Below, piece after piece: positions 22,980 to 35,299 of a stretch of DNA of 64,000 nucleotides. Both the position numbers and the translations under genes were made by a program. The DNA lies in contig JADFUC010000882.1 of the NCBI GenBank assembly GCA_019722365.1, positions 1-64,000 on the forward strand, given 5' to 3'. Numbering within the stretch: position 1 is the stretch's first letter; each line of letters begins with the position of its first letter. This DNA is from Lithospermum erythrorhizon. Taxonomy: Eukaryota; Streptophyta; Magnoliopsida; Boraginales; Boraginaceae. The notes under the pieces were generated by a model. The model ran no database searches and was not told the origin of the DNA. It worked only from the letters and a program-made list of their open reading frames with translations.

Positions 22980-23620
22980 TCGTTGAGCTTTTAACGCATG
23001 ATCGTCTAGGGCGCCCAGATCTACCATGATGGTGAAATCTTCATTCTACGAAAGGACATCATTTACCGAAACCCGAGAAGCTTTGTTAAAAAGCATATCG
23101 GTGTGTTCTTTGCTTTCATGGGAAAATTGATCCTTAAACCGTCCTTGACAAGGTTGTTCTTGAATCTAAAACCTTCCTGTACAAGGATCTATGGGAAAGA
23201 CATATGTGGACTATCCATCACCGGTATGGACCTTTTGATGTTATGGTTCTAATAGATGCATCGCTAGATGGTTACGTGTTTGTTTCTTATCCGCTGAAAT
23301 GTTGCATTTGCTAGGCTTACCGCCCCGAATAATTGAATTTACGTGCACATTTCCCAGATTTTCCCATAAAGTCTATTCGATTAGATGGAGGTGGTGAATT
23401 TACATCACAAACTTTTGATGCATATTGCTTATCTAGTGGTATTGATGTTGAACATCCTGTAGCTCATGTTCATACACAAAATGGTCTAGCTGAGTCATTT
23501 ATCAAACATTTGCAGTTAATAGCTCGACCCATGTTAATGAAAACAAAATTACATGTCTCCACATGGGGGCGTGCTGTTTTACATGCATTTGCCTTAGTCA
23601 GACTTTCCGAACTGCACTAA
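22980..23620 (+). pseudogene. Copia N integrase remnant with a clean core
   Basis: The pre-integrase and first catalytic segment (MVLIDAS at about 23,243) are frame-shifted, but 23,336-23,620 is open. It contains RAHFPDFPIKSIRLDGGGEF, then DVEHPVAHVHTQNGLAESF and ARPMLMKTKLHVSTWG. These contain the second Asp (RLDGGGEF) and the Glu (GLAES) of the DDE integrase. The open segment ends where noisy sequence resumes at about 23,620. Confidence 0.85.
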
Positions 23621-24499
23621 TCGTAATCTTTACTTTTTACACGCTGTTTTTGGACCGTGACGGATGTGTTTTTCATCTACGTATTTTTAGTTGTTGTGTA
23701 TATTTTGCGTTGCACCTCCATGACACACTAGAATTCGACCTTGGCGTAAAAAAGGTATATATGTTGGTTTTGACTACTTGTATTATTAAATATCTTGAGC
23801 ACATAACGGGTGATATATTTATAGCTCGTTTCCAGCGATTTTCAGCTTTGATGGAGCGGTTTCCGCGTTGGGAGAGCTTAAGCGAGAAGATCGTAGTAAA
23901 ATTTTCTTGGTATGTACTACTACCTCTGCATCTTGATCCATAGCATTATCCGATCAAATTTGAAGTGCGGAAGATTACTTATCTTGAAATATTCTTTGTC
24001 AAAATGCCGGGCCATTTTGTTGATCGACCAAAATAACTTAATTATACATACCCCTAAAAATGTCTCGGCCGCGTACTCTGTCAGTTGGACCAAGTCGTGG
24101 CCGTCCCGACAAATGAGTTGTCTAGGTATGCTTGAAGCTGGGCGTCGGGTGGTTCAAAAAGATTACGCTCCGGAGAAAAGGAAAGGCCAAGCGAGAATCG
24201 AAAAAAGATAGTTCTCTTCGAGGAGACTATGAATGAAACGATCATCGTTCAAGACTTAATTCCTCAGGCCGAGAAAATCCTCACGAAAGGGAAATGAGTA
24301 CCGGGGAAATGAAGAAATTTCCATAATTTTGCATGAGAATGAAATGTGGGATCGTCTGAAAGTCTTGTCGATGATAAGTGCATTTCACGGTAGCTCTGAA
24401 ATTACCATGGATAATGATGATTGTGAGCATGATCTATAGAAGAATGTCGTGAAAGACATGATTGACCAAAATGGAAGGGCAGCGAATTAATGCGAATTA

Positions 24500-25920
24500 G
24501 TCTCTCATGGCGTAATGTTTTTTGGACTATAGTTCAAACACTAAAAATGTGAACCAGGTTGGTTGCAAATGGGTGTTAAATGAAAAATATAATGAGAGAC
24601 ATGGTAGTCCATTTATAAAGCGAGACTTGTAGCCTTGAGTTTCACGAGACACTGTGATTGACTACGAAGAAACATATTCCCTACATTGGATCTTAGTTAC
24701 GTTCGGATACTTGATAAGTATGTTGATACGGAAGGGCGATATGCATTTGATGGATGTGGTTACAGCATATCTATATGGAAAATTGGATACAAATGTCCAT
24801 ATGAAAATCCCCGAAGGATTTAGATTATCTGAAAGTAAAGCACGTCATATGTATTCACTCAAACTTAATAGAGCTTTATATGGATTAAAGCAATCTGGAC
24901 GAATGTGGTATAATCGTCTTAGTGAATATTTAATAACTAAGGGATATGAAAATGATCCTATTTGTCCATGCATCTTTATAAAGAAGACCATGATAAGTTG
25001 CTAATGCCTATGGTTGTATGCGTTGATGATATCCAACAGTTTGAGACCTCCCCAAGAGAGGTCATGAAAAGCAATTGTCAGATGCTTAAAGGGTGAATTT
25101 GAAATTAAGGATCTTGGAAAAGGCAAGTTTTGCTGCCGACTGCTTGGTCGAACACTATCAGTGGCATATGTGCTGGCAGCAACAGAAGTTTTTGCCTCGG
25201 CTGCGGATCGAACAGCATCAGTGGCGTACTTAGCCGCTGAAGGTTGTATCTTGAGAAACTTCTACAAAAGCGTTTCAATATGGATAAACTTGTACATCAT
25301 ATAGTGCTCCCCCATGGTAGTAAGATCACATGACCTTGCTTGGCATTGGATTTTGTCAAGGAAAGTAATTTTGGTTTTCGAAGTACCATACTTGAGTCGC
25401 GATAAGTGCACTATTATATCTTGCTCGATGTACTAGACTTGACATTTCTTTTTACTTGATTAATTTGTTATCAAGATTGAGCTCAAACAAAATAGCATTT
25501 AAGGCGGGTGTAAAGGCATATCTTTAAGTATCTTAAGAGTGCCGAAGATATGAGATTGTTTTTACTCGAAAGGATCTTAGCGCCGTCGCCCAGCGATTAA
25601 AGATGGATATCTGGATCTGCGAGGTTATCTCACCGATCCTCACAAAGCCATTTCTCAATGGATATGTCTTCTGAGTAAAGTCTTGCAATTTTCTTGGAGA
25701 TCATGTAAGCAAACTTACATTTCTCGTCCGGCCGTTAAAGTTATTTCTCTCCATGAAGGAGAATGTGTATGGCTAATTAAGCTAATCAATCGTCTCCGAA
25801 GCTCATGTGATTTACAATCATTCTTTACAGCATAGAGATAATGCAACGTGTCATTGCGATAAAGAGGCTACATCGAGGGAGATCGACAAGCATGTTTCAC
25901 CAAAGCTCTTTTATTAAATC
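24500..25920 (+). pseudogene. Copia N reverse transcriptase and RNase H remnant
   Basis: The open stretch 24,654-25,004 contains MDVVTAYLYGKLD (first catalytic Asp), MKIPEGFRLSES and NRALYGLKQSGRMWYNRL, all RT hallmarks. The catalytic VDD motif follows at about 25,017-25,031 (GTATGCGTTGATGATATC) but in another frame, so a frameshift lies just before it. RNase H fragments continue to about 25,920. Upstream and downstream of the clean stretch the frame is lost often. Confidence 0.85.
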
Positions 25921-26281
25921 ACCTTGAAAAAGAATAAAAGAGATGTATCGAAGATACAATCTTGTGAGAATTTAGTAAAGTCTAATTTCCACAGTCATAC
26001 GACAACATTTTGAGAAAGTTAGTCTAAATTCAGAATCGTCTGTATCAACAATAGAGACTTGTGAGGGGTTTTGATGATGTGAGGGGAGTTAGCCTCGATT
26101 GACACGTTGCGCTTTTTCCTTTAAGTCGGGATTTTAACCGCTGGGTTTTTGACAGGGGTTTTAATGAGCGGCAGTAATGCGGTTCTGGCTGTACTCTTTT
26201 TCCTTACGTCTGATTTTGTCACTTTTTGGGTTTTCGGAAGGGTTGCCCAATGAGCATTATTCTAGTAGCAGATAATAGAAG

Positions 26282-26677
26282 TGTTGTAAATCACAAGTAA
26301 GGTCGTCGTTTCGGTAGGGTTGAATCACAAAGGCATTAGTATGATGAATCATGAGATGAATCACCCCCAGCGATAAAATTTCTTGATGAATCGCATGGTG
26401 AATCGCGCCACCATGATAAGCTAATTGATGAATCATGAAATAAGTCATTTCATCGCGTCAAAGGCTGTGATGAGTCGTAATATGATGATTCGTGTAATTT
26501 TAAACGCTCCTATAAATACCAATTCATTAATTTCATGTTTGTATGATTAAGAAGATATTGAAGTAATAAAGAATTACAATTTCACTTTCCATACCAAAGT
26601 TCCATTATATTCATTGTTATTTACTTGAGTTGTAAATTACCACAAAAAATTGTTTATCTATCATTGAAATTATTATA
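26282..26677 (+). repeat. 3' LTR of copia N
   Basis: Begins TGTTGTAAATCACAAG and ends in AAATTATTATA before a T-run. It is preceded by an internal tail (26,100-26,280) with two imperfect copies of a CTTTTTCCTT...TGGGTTTT...AATGAG block, a known feature of the 3' ends of some plant copia elements. Confidence 0.75.
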
Positions 26678-26689
26678 TTTTTAAGAATT

Positions 26690-27076
26690 TAACATCACTT
26701 GTTTTTTTATATGGTTAAATCTATGAATTTTGAATTTCAATTTTTTTGGGTTAAATTTCAAATTGTTCCTTGTATTATCGTTGAAATCTTAATTTAACTC
26801 ATGATAGTATTTTTAGGTTAAATTTATTTCAAATGGGTATCTGTGCCAAATTGGACTTTTCAGCGATTTTAAAATATAAGTATATAAATCGAACTGATAT
26901 TTTAAATAGGTATTTGTCTTTGGAAAAAGAATATTAACTTTTTGACACACTGGACCATTTCAAGCTAGTAACTTAGATTTTTTTCCGACTAAAGGAGTTA
27001 TTACGGAATAATTTCGTTAAACAAATGTATCCCCATACTCGGTCCTGAAAGTGCTTGTGTAAACAAGTAGTTTTCC
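26690..27076. other. Unassigned AT-rich DNA between copia N and the LINE
   Basis: No ORF and no recognised repeat partner in the window. It is target DNA for both neighbouring insertions. If the membrane gene has a distal non-coding exon, it could lie here or beyond 42.1 kb, but I see no clear candidate. Confidence 0.4.
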
Positions 27077-27088
27077 ATCTTGTATGAT
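27077..27088. repeat. LINE target-site duplication, left copy
   Basis: ATCTTGTATGAT, immediately followed by a T-run (the poly(A) tail of a minus-strand LINE). The same 12 bases occur at 42,097-42,108 at the other end of the insertion. Confidence 0.75.
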
Positions 27089-27212
27089 TTTTTTTTTTTG
27101 TGATATGATATCATTAAAATAGCAGCTTGATAATATTAGAAAAGTTAGGTAAGCGATTTAGCCCCGAAGTACGGTATAGAAGTATAGAAATTTCTTCCAA
27201 TGTAGATGGGAT

Positions 27213-27437
27213 TTAGCCAAGGGAACTGAGTCTCGAGCATGATTGATAATGCAATAACATATCGCCGCGTTGGTTCTTAATATATTGGAATCTTACATCC
27301 CAATATCGCCTTTGATGGCGAATATCTTGACAATTACATGTGATCACAGAGGGACCAAGTATTCCCCCAAAATACTTTTGTGACACTTGGAAGTCGCTTT
27401 CCACCTCCAACATTACGCCATCCCTATTTTGGGCCAA
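27213..27437 (-). pseudogene. LINE RNase H domain remnant
   Basis: The - strand frame reads EVESDFQVSQKYFGGILGPS, then DIRHQRRYWDVRFQYIKNQR. This resembles the C-terminal RNase H of plant L1 elements, in which VESD carries a catalytic Asp and the later block is the F..V.R..N segment. Located just upstream (in element sense) of the poly(A) tail, as expected. Confidence 0.65.
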
Positions 27438-27578
27438 AATAAGGCTGTCTCAGCTTCCGCCACACTAACTTTTGAAGGCAAGAGGTTTTGAGAAATAAGC
27501 CCCCTAAACACCCCTTGGAGTCCTGACTACAGCACCAGTTGCCCTTTGTTGTTGTCCTTATTAAAGAGGCATCACAAA

Positions 27579-28879
27579 TTAATTTTGGCTTGCCTCCCTA
27601 GTTGCTGGTCTCCATGCATTTGCACTGATCACAGATGAATCCTCCAGCTGACTAGCAGGTCTCAGAGAGGCAGGAATTGTATTAGCTGCTAAGTAGTCTT
27701 GGACAAGTTTGAAGCCTTTTTGTGACTTCACATTTGCTGACCTCTTGATAGAGCTTACCAGCTCACAGGCAAACACACGCCAGCTGCTCACGGTCCTCTT
27801 CCTCCCATATCCAAAAGCTGTGCTGAGATAAATTCCCACCATTGGCTAAAGAAAACTACCCAATAGAGGAGAATCAGTTCTGAGCTTGCCATTTTGACCC
27901 ATACCACTGTCGAGCCGCAACGGGACAATGAAGAAGGAAATAAGTCATTCCAATGTCTCTTGCTAGCACAGTACAGAGAGGACATAAGTCATCCAATCAT
28001 CACCCCCGTAAATTGAAGTTTCACTGTTAGGGAGCACGATGGCAAAGAACAGTCTTAACTGCGGGGGGGTACATTAAGTCTGACCCCCCTTCCAGTTTTT
28101 GTGATCACCCCGCAATACTAACTTCGCCCTATGAGTACCCCCTAATTCACCCCCACTCAGAGTATCCTGAAGATGTGAGAAATAAAACCCCGACTTTGTA
28201 TGATTTCAAAGCCAATACGGTCACAAAACTGCCATTCTATAAGATCCTTCTTTTAGTGTTTGCATCTTTATAATCAAAGGTTTGTTCTTTCGCTCCATCA
28301 CAGGCCATTTTTTTTATTAATTGAGACGCACATCAAAACAGCCCCTCCGCTCGCACCTCGCATATAAAAATCGGTCATAAAGCACCATGGATCCTTCCAA
28401 AATGTGATGCCCTTACCATCCCCCACAAGCCATCGTAGCCAAACCGTAATACTTTCCGACCCTCAAGCAAGCCGTCACCCAAATGGCCAGTTTGACCCAA
28501 TTTTGGCATCAAGAAGTTCTGAAAATGCACTTCATGAGATTTTACATAAAGAAGCATCTATAACCACTCTCATCCACTCTTAGCCAACGAGCCAAATTCA
28601 TACACATCTTTGAAGCTAGACCCCCTCTCCTTTAGTTAACACCCATTGACTCACGTCTGGTGGATCCCTCTCTCCTTATCCTCATAAGCCGCCCAATATT
28701 TAGCCATTGCCGATTAACCCCCTCAATGATACCTAAAGGAAGACTGAAGCTTGATTCCATTGGCATAATTTAGAATCACGGATGCTGAGCTTGAAATAAG
28801 CTTACGAAAAAGTGTAATGGAAATACCCAAATACAGGTTGTTATTACACCAGTTATCGATCTGTAGGTTATAATGGCTA
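27579..28879 (-). pseudogene. LINE RT C-terminal and zf-RVT remnant
   Basis: The - strand frame at 28,375-28,557 contains GDGLLEGRKVLRFGYDGLW, which fits the GDG..I.FW.D.W block after the RT of plant LINEs. At 27,788-27,985 the string RHWNDLFPSSLSRCGSTVVW resembles the zf-RVT segment (E.L..HLFF.C..A..VW). Multiple frame changes. The sequence is interrupted at 28,880 by the left LTR of the nested element. Confidence 0.6.
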
Positions 28880-29646
28880 TGGCCCGACACGGCCAAAACA
28901 AAACAAAAATAAAGGCCGTGCTAAAGTAAAAACACGACAACTTGGCCACTTGGAGTTCGATGTAAAATCACAGCATCCCACAAATTACAGGGGCGAACTG
29001 CTGATGAAATTCATTTATGATATGAGAATTACAAATAAAAGCTTCCCTCTAGAATATAAGATTACTCATACCGATGTAGGTCAGGAGGCTACTCACAAAA
29101 CTGATACTTTATCCTCATTTCTGATTCTTATCGGTATGTGTCAATTCGTGGTAATCAGCTACTTGACGGGGCTATTTATAACGGGGTGTTAATAACGGTT
29201 ATGCGATCTAAAGAGTTTATAGAACTACTTTCCGTGCGTTGAACTACAAAATAAAATAACGATTAAGCGCTTTTTCTTATCGCGAAATCTGATAAATTAC
29301 TCTTTGTTTACATGGCTGCTGCAGGTGCAAGTGAGGCGCAACATAAAGTGTAAGCGCAAACAGAGTTTAATGAAATAACTTTATAAACAAAACTTCAATC
29401 TTGTAAAATAATCGATGCATTCCGTCTTCTTTCCTTCTCTTATTAAATATTCTTGAATCTTACTCTTGATGCCCAAATAATTTCTTTTCACATTAACTTA
29501 AATCATATCTCGTGAGATTTTTCTTCATAAAATGAAACGATATCTTCTTTGAAATCTTATGCGCCCTCAGTACATTCTTTTGCCAACTATTAGCGGCAGT
29601 TGGTGTAACATCATGAAGCTTACTTAGTCAATTTCATGCACTAACA
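28880..29646 (-). repeat. 3' LTR of the Sirevirus-like element
   Basis: Ends CTAACA at 29,646 on +, that is TGTTAG as the LTR start on -, directly preceded in element sense by the purine-rich AAGCATGGGAGTT. Pairs with 37,213-38,010. Confidence 0.75.
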
Positions 29647-29660
29647 AACTCCCATGCTTT

Positions 29661-32590
29661 TCGACAAATCTTGAAATTTCATGAAATTAAAAGTGATATC
29701 TGACTGTAATCGGAATAAATGAAAATAGCAAACCAAAATTAGGGAATAGAGTAAAATAACACTTAAAATAGAAACATAACCCTTGAGATGGATCACGAAC
29801 ATAACATAGTAATTCGAAATGTCATGTAGTGTTAAAGGCAGATGGGTAAGCAGAATCTTAAGTATAACATAAAAAGCCATAATGGCTAACACCGCCCCGG
29901 TTTTATCAAACTACGCACGAGAAATAAAAGCAGCACAGCAGGTTAAGTTCCGGACGTCTCCGTATTTGTCCCAAAATATAAATCAAAGCACCTAAGAACA
30001 CAACGATTCTTTGTATGGACAAGAATAACATCAGCACAGGCGGCATAATTATTTGTCATGACAATTGGGCTGCATCTTGAATCGTTCTCTTAAATTCGAG
30101 GCTGCCAAATGTGCCTCCAGCCACTTGATTTTCTAGCCAGATAGGCGAATAACCTATCCAAATGTCGATACCGTCCCTTAAAATCTTGGAAATGCAAATG
30201 TGCTTGACTTCCGCTCGCTGATATTAGTTGTCGCGGAGGATGTCGGCCAACGTGTGTCCACTACGTCGAACTTTCGGCTAATGGTGATAAACGAAAGGCT
30301 GGACCATCCGATATCTTCGGTAGTGGAATATCTCATACGAGATTCGAGAATACTACCTGGCTTATGCGGGGTATAAAATAGGCTTGAGAATAAGCGTAAG
30401 GCGCGTCTTTGCTGACTTCAATCAATGCTCCCTTGAAGTTGAGCCGAAGCTCGTATTACTACATCATGTAAGGACATGACGTCTAGACACAACACTCGGT
30501 GTAGTGGGTACCAGTGCCACTCCCCATATATAGCGCTGGCATCACCCCAGCTTGGCTTAGATGAGGGGAAGCCACAATCGGGCCAGTGTCAATAGCGCCT
30601 CTGTGCCTTGGCAATCCGAGATTCCTGAGTTGTAGCAGTTCTCCGCGTTTGCTCTCCCTTAAAAACATTAACAAGACTTGGAGAGAAATCAAAGGTAAAT
30701 TACTTGAGTTAACTTTTTGAATGTTTGGCATTCTTATTCCAAAGTCGGTGCGCGTTAAGCGGTAGACACCCATGAGAACATTCTTGGGTACTCTTTGTTC
30801 CAGCTCTTGCTATTCTCGTTGGCTTTAACGCTTGTGGCACTCCTCTTAGTTATCACACCGTATATCCTCTACATCGAGTGCGGCGCTTAGCCGTCGGCAT
30901 TGTCGCCCTTTGAGGTTCGTATTCGGGCAATTCATTAAATGTGGTGGTTGTACAACAAATGGTTTCAGCTTCTTGAGGGAACATATTCTTCAGCCTTTTG
31001 GTCTTACGGCATCATCTTGATTTGCCGCCCGCTCTGCGGCCACAGCTGACCACCAGGCCTGCCGGCGCTTCCGAACTTTCTTGGCGCTTCTCCTTACTCA
31101 ACCCTTCCAGAAGCCGGAAGATTCGCGTCATCCCACTCTTAACGTAAGCTTTGCTTTTCTTTGGGACTTTTTCTTCGACTGGATCCTCAAAATTACCTCA
31201 CGAGATATCGGCATCCGTAGTGTCATCCAGCGCGCGACCAACCAGGTTAGTCTGTATTTCGGCCGATTTCGGCGTCGATAGCCGATGACGGCGGTGGCCG
31301 TACCTTCATCGGAAGCCTTAGCGAGCCTGGCTACGTATCAGCGACACTTGGTATGTTAGCATCCATACCACCGGCAATAGTGTCTTTGGCAGATGCGTCG
31401 GCCGGATAGTGCCGGCGCGTATCCCCAGGGAGTGGAATCTGATCCGTTCAAGCGTGTCACCGATCTTGGGATTGCGCATTCGTACGAGCGCCCGATTGCT
31501 TGGAACCTCCCAGCGCCCGGCCACCATATCGGGCATGTGACGAAATCCCTTTAATCCCGCCACGGGGAACATCCACCGCCGTAAATCGCGATAGATTTAT
31601 GGGCCTGACCGAGGCTCGATGATGCTGTGGCAGCCGGATGGTTTAGCGAGATGGATCGGCAATCACCGCAACTTTGACATCTCGGCCCAACCGAAGGAGT
31701 CATTGACTCTTTCTTGATAATTGGAGAAGCTTAGCTGGCCGAAAAACCTTCTCTGTTACCGATTTACGTACCATTGGGACTTACTCACTCTAACGTCGTC
31801 ATTTTTCGGCGTTAACCTAAAAGTTGTCGAGTTCTCGAACATTTGTGTAGTCCACCCATGAAAAATATTATTTATTAATTTGGGGTTACTTAAATTTGGC
31901 ATCGAATCAGCGTCTTCGGGAGGAATACTCCTAATTGGAGTTAGGCGAACATAGGTTAGATCTCGCGTACTTATCAGATTGATGCTTTTCGACTCTGCGT
32001 CCGCTTTTAAGCGCCACGAACAACTTTGATAAATCTGCGGTGGTTCAACCTTAAATCATGCATGCATCATCAACTTGGACGATACTTGTTCTTTGCCTTT
32101 AGTGCTTTCAGGGGCGTATTAATCCTCTTTGTGTCTTAACTATTTTTAGTTTTGGGATTTTTGTTTGTTTTTGAGAAAATATGGGATGATTGTGAGTAAT
32201 TTGGTAGAGAGTTTGTGCGTAATGATGACCGTGAAGAGAAAGAGTGAATTTAGGGGAAATAAGTTTGTGGCCGGTTTTTGGTGTGACTTGGGGAGGATAT
32301 ATGGAAAGTTTGAAAGGAATGTGGGTGGTGAAGACGAGCTTTACCATAACCCGATGAACGTGCCTTTAACTAGAATTAACTTCTTCTTCAGATTTCCCAC
32401 CAAAACAAATTCATCAAAATTGGAACTTAACTTCGATATGTTCCCCGATAGTTATAACGCCTTAAATGAGACTTACGAGAAACCGGAGTTGTTTCTCGAG
32501 CTCCGCAGTTAGCAGCAACTTGGTGTCGATCTCATGCCTCCCCAGTGCTCTGACAACTGCTTTAGTTGCTATTTGTCAATAACACTGTTT
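29661..32590 (-). other. Extended 3' internal region of the Sirevirus-like element (env-like position)
   Basis: About 2.9 kb lies between the end of RNase H and the polypurine tract. In several Sireviruses this place holds an envelope-like ORF. Here the longest - frames are 96, 84, 83 and 79 codons, with no signal peptide or continuous coiled coil that I can see. The 30,900-31,650 part is clearly richer in G+C than the surrounding sequence. It may be a decayed env-like ORF or simply non-coding 3' sequence. The + strand ORF at 32,165-32,512 is not supported. Confidence 0.45.
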
Positions 32591-34013
32591 AAGAGAGGAT
32601 CTCAAGGATTGACTTTTTCTAGTATCAGCTTTAGTAAAAATATCTACCCGATTGCTTATTAGAGCTCGCGTCTATTCCCGAAATCAACTTTACTCTTCCA
32701 TAGCTCCACGATGAAGTGGTGTCTAACTCTCAATATGCTTTGTTACTGCTATATTTGGGCTGGGTTCTTGGATATATTGATAGCCTTCAGTTGTCGCGAT
32801 AGAGTATCGCTGGCACGCTTGCACGACATTTTATTCTTAACATACAACCCGTCCGCGAAGTTGGAGTCTGTTGCTACCCGGCAACATTTTATTACCGGCC
32901 GGTTGTAGGCAGAGAAAGCGAGTTTTGTTTCTTGCTAAATCATGATACAAGATTATTCCCCGAAAACATCCTCAATTCTTTTTATCTTCGGTGTTTCGAG
33001 CCAATCAGCGTCCATGATATTCTATCAAAGAAGCTGTTAGTATCAAAAGAATACAAAAGACCATAATCTACAGTACCATTCACATATTTAATGATCCTCT
33101 TGACTTGATTCAAATGGCTTTTCTTAGGATCGGCGAGAAATAAACTGCAATACTCCATGCGAGAATATAGCAATATCGGCTTTGTTAATGAATAAGAGAA
33201 GATTTCTATCGTGCTCGCATGATTCTTTATGTCGTAGAGAGGCGCCCGTCGGCATCTTTGCAAACTGCGCGCGAGTTGCAGCGTGTCCTCTTCGACTTGA
33301 GTATGTTCGAGTCGAAATTTCATGACTAAGTTAGCAGCATACTTGGGCGAGATATGAAAATGTTGTCCTTAAATACCAACGGCGAAATCGAGAGAAAATG
33401 AGCAATTTGGCTAAAAGAACCGTCGCAAATCTCGAGGCTCGGACTTCATCCTGTTGGACAAAGCTGTCGTCGCTGTTGTTCGGAGCGTTCTCGAAATATT
33501 ATGTAAACCGACATAGATTTGTCTTTACCCGTCGATTTGGAATTCGTACTTAATAAAGATAGTGGCGTAGGTTCACTCACGTGCGTATCCGCAGTCGATA
33601 AGTACTTTGTGGTCTAGTACCCGTCTTTCAGAGGGGCTTGCTTGAGAACCATAAGGCTTCCGGTCACGTACGCGTGTTGGAGACAGCGTAAATGGCAACC
33701 ATTGCGGTTTACATATCTTGTTTTCAACCACCATTGATACGCTTTGCATCCATTTGGTACAATTTAGACCGTCGAGCATCGCGAAACTAAGAAGAAGGCG
33801 GCGTATAGCCTGCAGCTTGGCCAGGGCAAAAGTTTCCTCGAAATCTAAACGCTTTTGTGAGTATCCTTGAGCGGCTAGCCTTGTTGTTTTATTTCTAAGT
33901 AACAACTCCTTTTCGTCGAGACTTGTTTTTGAAGATCCCACTTTTGTTCCTATGTTATGATCCACAGGTGCAGACACATAATTTCTTTGGAATTGGAGCA
34001 ATTCATCTTGCAT
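32590..34013 (-). pseudogene. Sirevirus-like RT and RNase H remnant
   Basis: The - frame 34,013-33,573 begins MQDELLQFQRN and contains TRLAAQGYSQKRLDFEETFA, the standard copia RT entry region. The frame 33,323-32,982 has KFRLEHTQVEEDTLQLARS, ADPKKSHLNQVKRIIKYVNG and DYGLLYSFDTNS, the RT/RNase H connection and RNase H start. Further on, broken frames give NISKNP and TKHIEL-like strings to about 32,590, the end of RNase H. Stops and frameshifts are present throughout. Confidence 0.8.
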
Positions 34014-34299
34014 GACATTTTATCAATGCTCGTCTTGAGGGAGCTTATTGACATTCTTTGGGTACCACTTTAGATATGAAACAACTTTCTCCAATAATTA
34101 TTTTTTAAAGTCAACTAGTTCCTTCATGCTTTGTTGTAACCATGGCGGGTAAATCTCCCAATAATGTTATGAGGTGATGGTTCTTACTGGATTCGGTAAT
34201 TTGCTTTGTATAGGTCATTGTCGTCATATGTCATCATCAACACCTTTGCAAATCGACTAGCGTGTTCGCGTTAGTTGACCAAGCGTCATTGACGTAATG

Positions 34300-35236
34300 C
34301 GCGTAAATGCAGTATGATTTCGTTAAATGCCGACTTTCCTAAGTTGAGAACGCTACATAGGCCGCCAAGGTCCTTTTGTTGAACACGTAGAGCCTACTAT
34401 GTCGTGAGTATCCCAAGGATATATCTTCATCACTCTTGACATCAAATTTCTGCCTTGGTTCACGGTCGGCAAGAATATAATTACAAACTATCAAATACAT
34501 GAAAAATATTGAACATTTGACTTTCTCCCCGCCGTATTTCATAATTTAGGTTATTTGATACACAAGCGCAAATGATGCGATTATGAATGTGACAAGCAGT
34601 GTTGATAGCCTCGGCCCAAAACTTGAGAGGAATGTTTTGGCATGAATCATGACACATGCCATCTCTTGAATAGTTCGATTAACTGCTTTCAATACCCGTT
34701 TTGTTGTGGTGATAGGGCTTGAGAGAATTCATAGGTAATTCTTACAATCGGCCTAAAACTTCATTGTTAATTTTGAATTTTTGAACTCTTTCCATGAGTC
34801 GGCTCTGATCTGAGTGACATGTTGCTCCGCTTCATTTGAACTTGGAGAATCGGCGTCTTAACCACTCAGGCATGTCAGTTACTACTCTCACGAAACTTCG
34901 ACCCACATTAACTATCACAGAGTGAAAATCATCGTCTGGCACGCGGATCCATTATGCGTGATCTGCGAGTTGTGACTACTGTTAAAACTACTGGTGGCAA
35001 CTCTTTAATACATTTTCCAACTGTGCTACCGCGTACTTGGTCTTTAACATGTGTTTGTATTCCTTGAACAGCTTCCTTGGAAATAATTTGCTGAATATTT
35101 CTATTATTAGTATGACCTGCCATAATTCAACATCCTCACTTTTCCTACTAAGCAAGGAAAACGTAGGGGTTCCCGTTCTTTTCACAGTCATTGATTGTGC
35201 TTCATGCGCTAGAGAGAATAACCATGCGTAAATCAC
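34300..35236 (-). pseudogene. Sirevirus-like integrase remnant
   Basis: The - frame 35,236-34,988 resembles the pre-integrase block (ELWQVILIIEIFSKLFPRKL, fitting LWH.R.GH.N...ISK). The frame 34,542-34,339 carries FFMYLIVCNYILADREPRQK, KFDVKSDEDISLGYS and VFNKRT, the well-conserved C-terminal part of plant copia integrase. The catalytic core between them is out of frame. Confidence 0.75.
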
Positions 35237-35299
35237 GCCAATTGATTTATCTTGCGATGAGACTTGCGGTTAACCCTTTACTTTGCGATAAGCATCGGT

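Larger units (their letters stand above)
20665..26677 (+). mobile_element. Ty1/copia retrotransposon (N) with two LTRs
   Basis: LTRs at 20,665-21,238 and 26,282-26,677 both start TGTTGTAAAT and share long blocks (AATTGATGAATC, GAAGTAATAAAG, TTGTAAATTACCACAAAAA). Between them, on +, are gag, protease, integrase, RT and RNase H remnants in copia order. A degenerate primer-binding site follows the left LTR (ATCGTATGAGTTAAGC at about 21,241, comparable with the initiator-Met tRNA type). T-runs adjoin both ends and may be a TTTTT target duplication, but they are too simple to be decisive. The left LTR starts 69 bases upstream of the membrane gene's start codon. Confidence 0.85.

Noticed and set aside
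32165..32512. 115-codon + strand ORF in the Sirevirus-like element
   Set aside because: Opposite to the element's coding strand, no recognisable domain. The - strand here reads as the untranslated region after RNase H.
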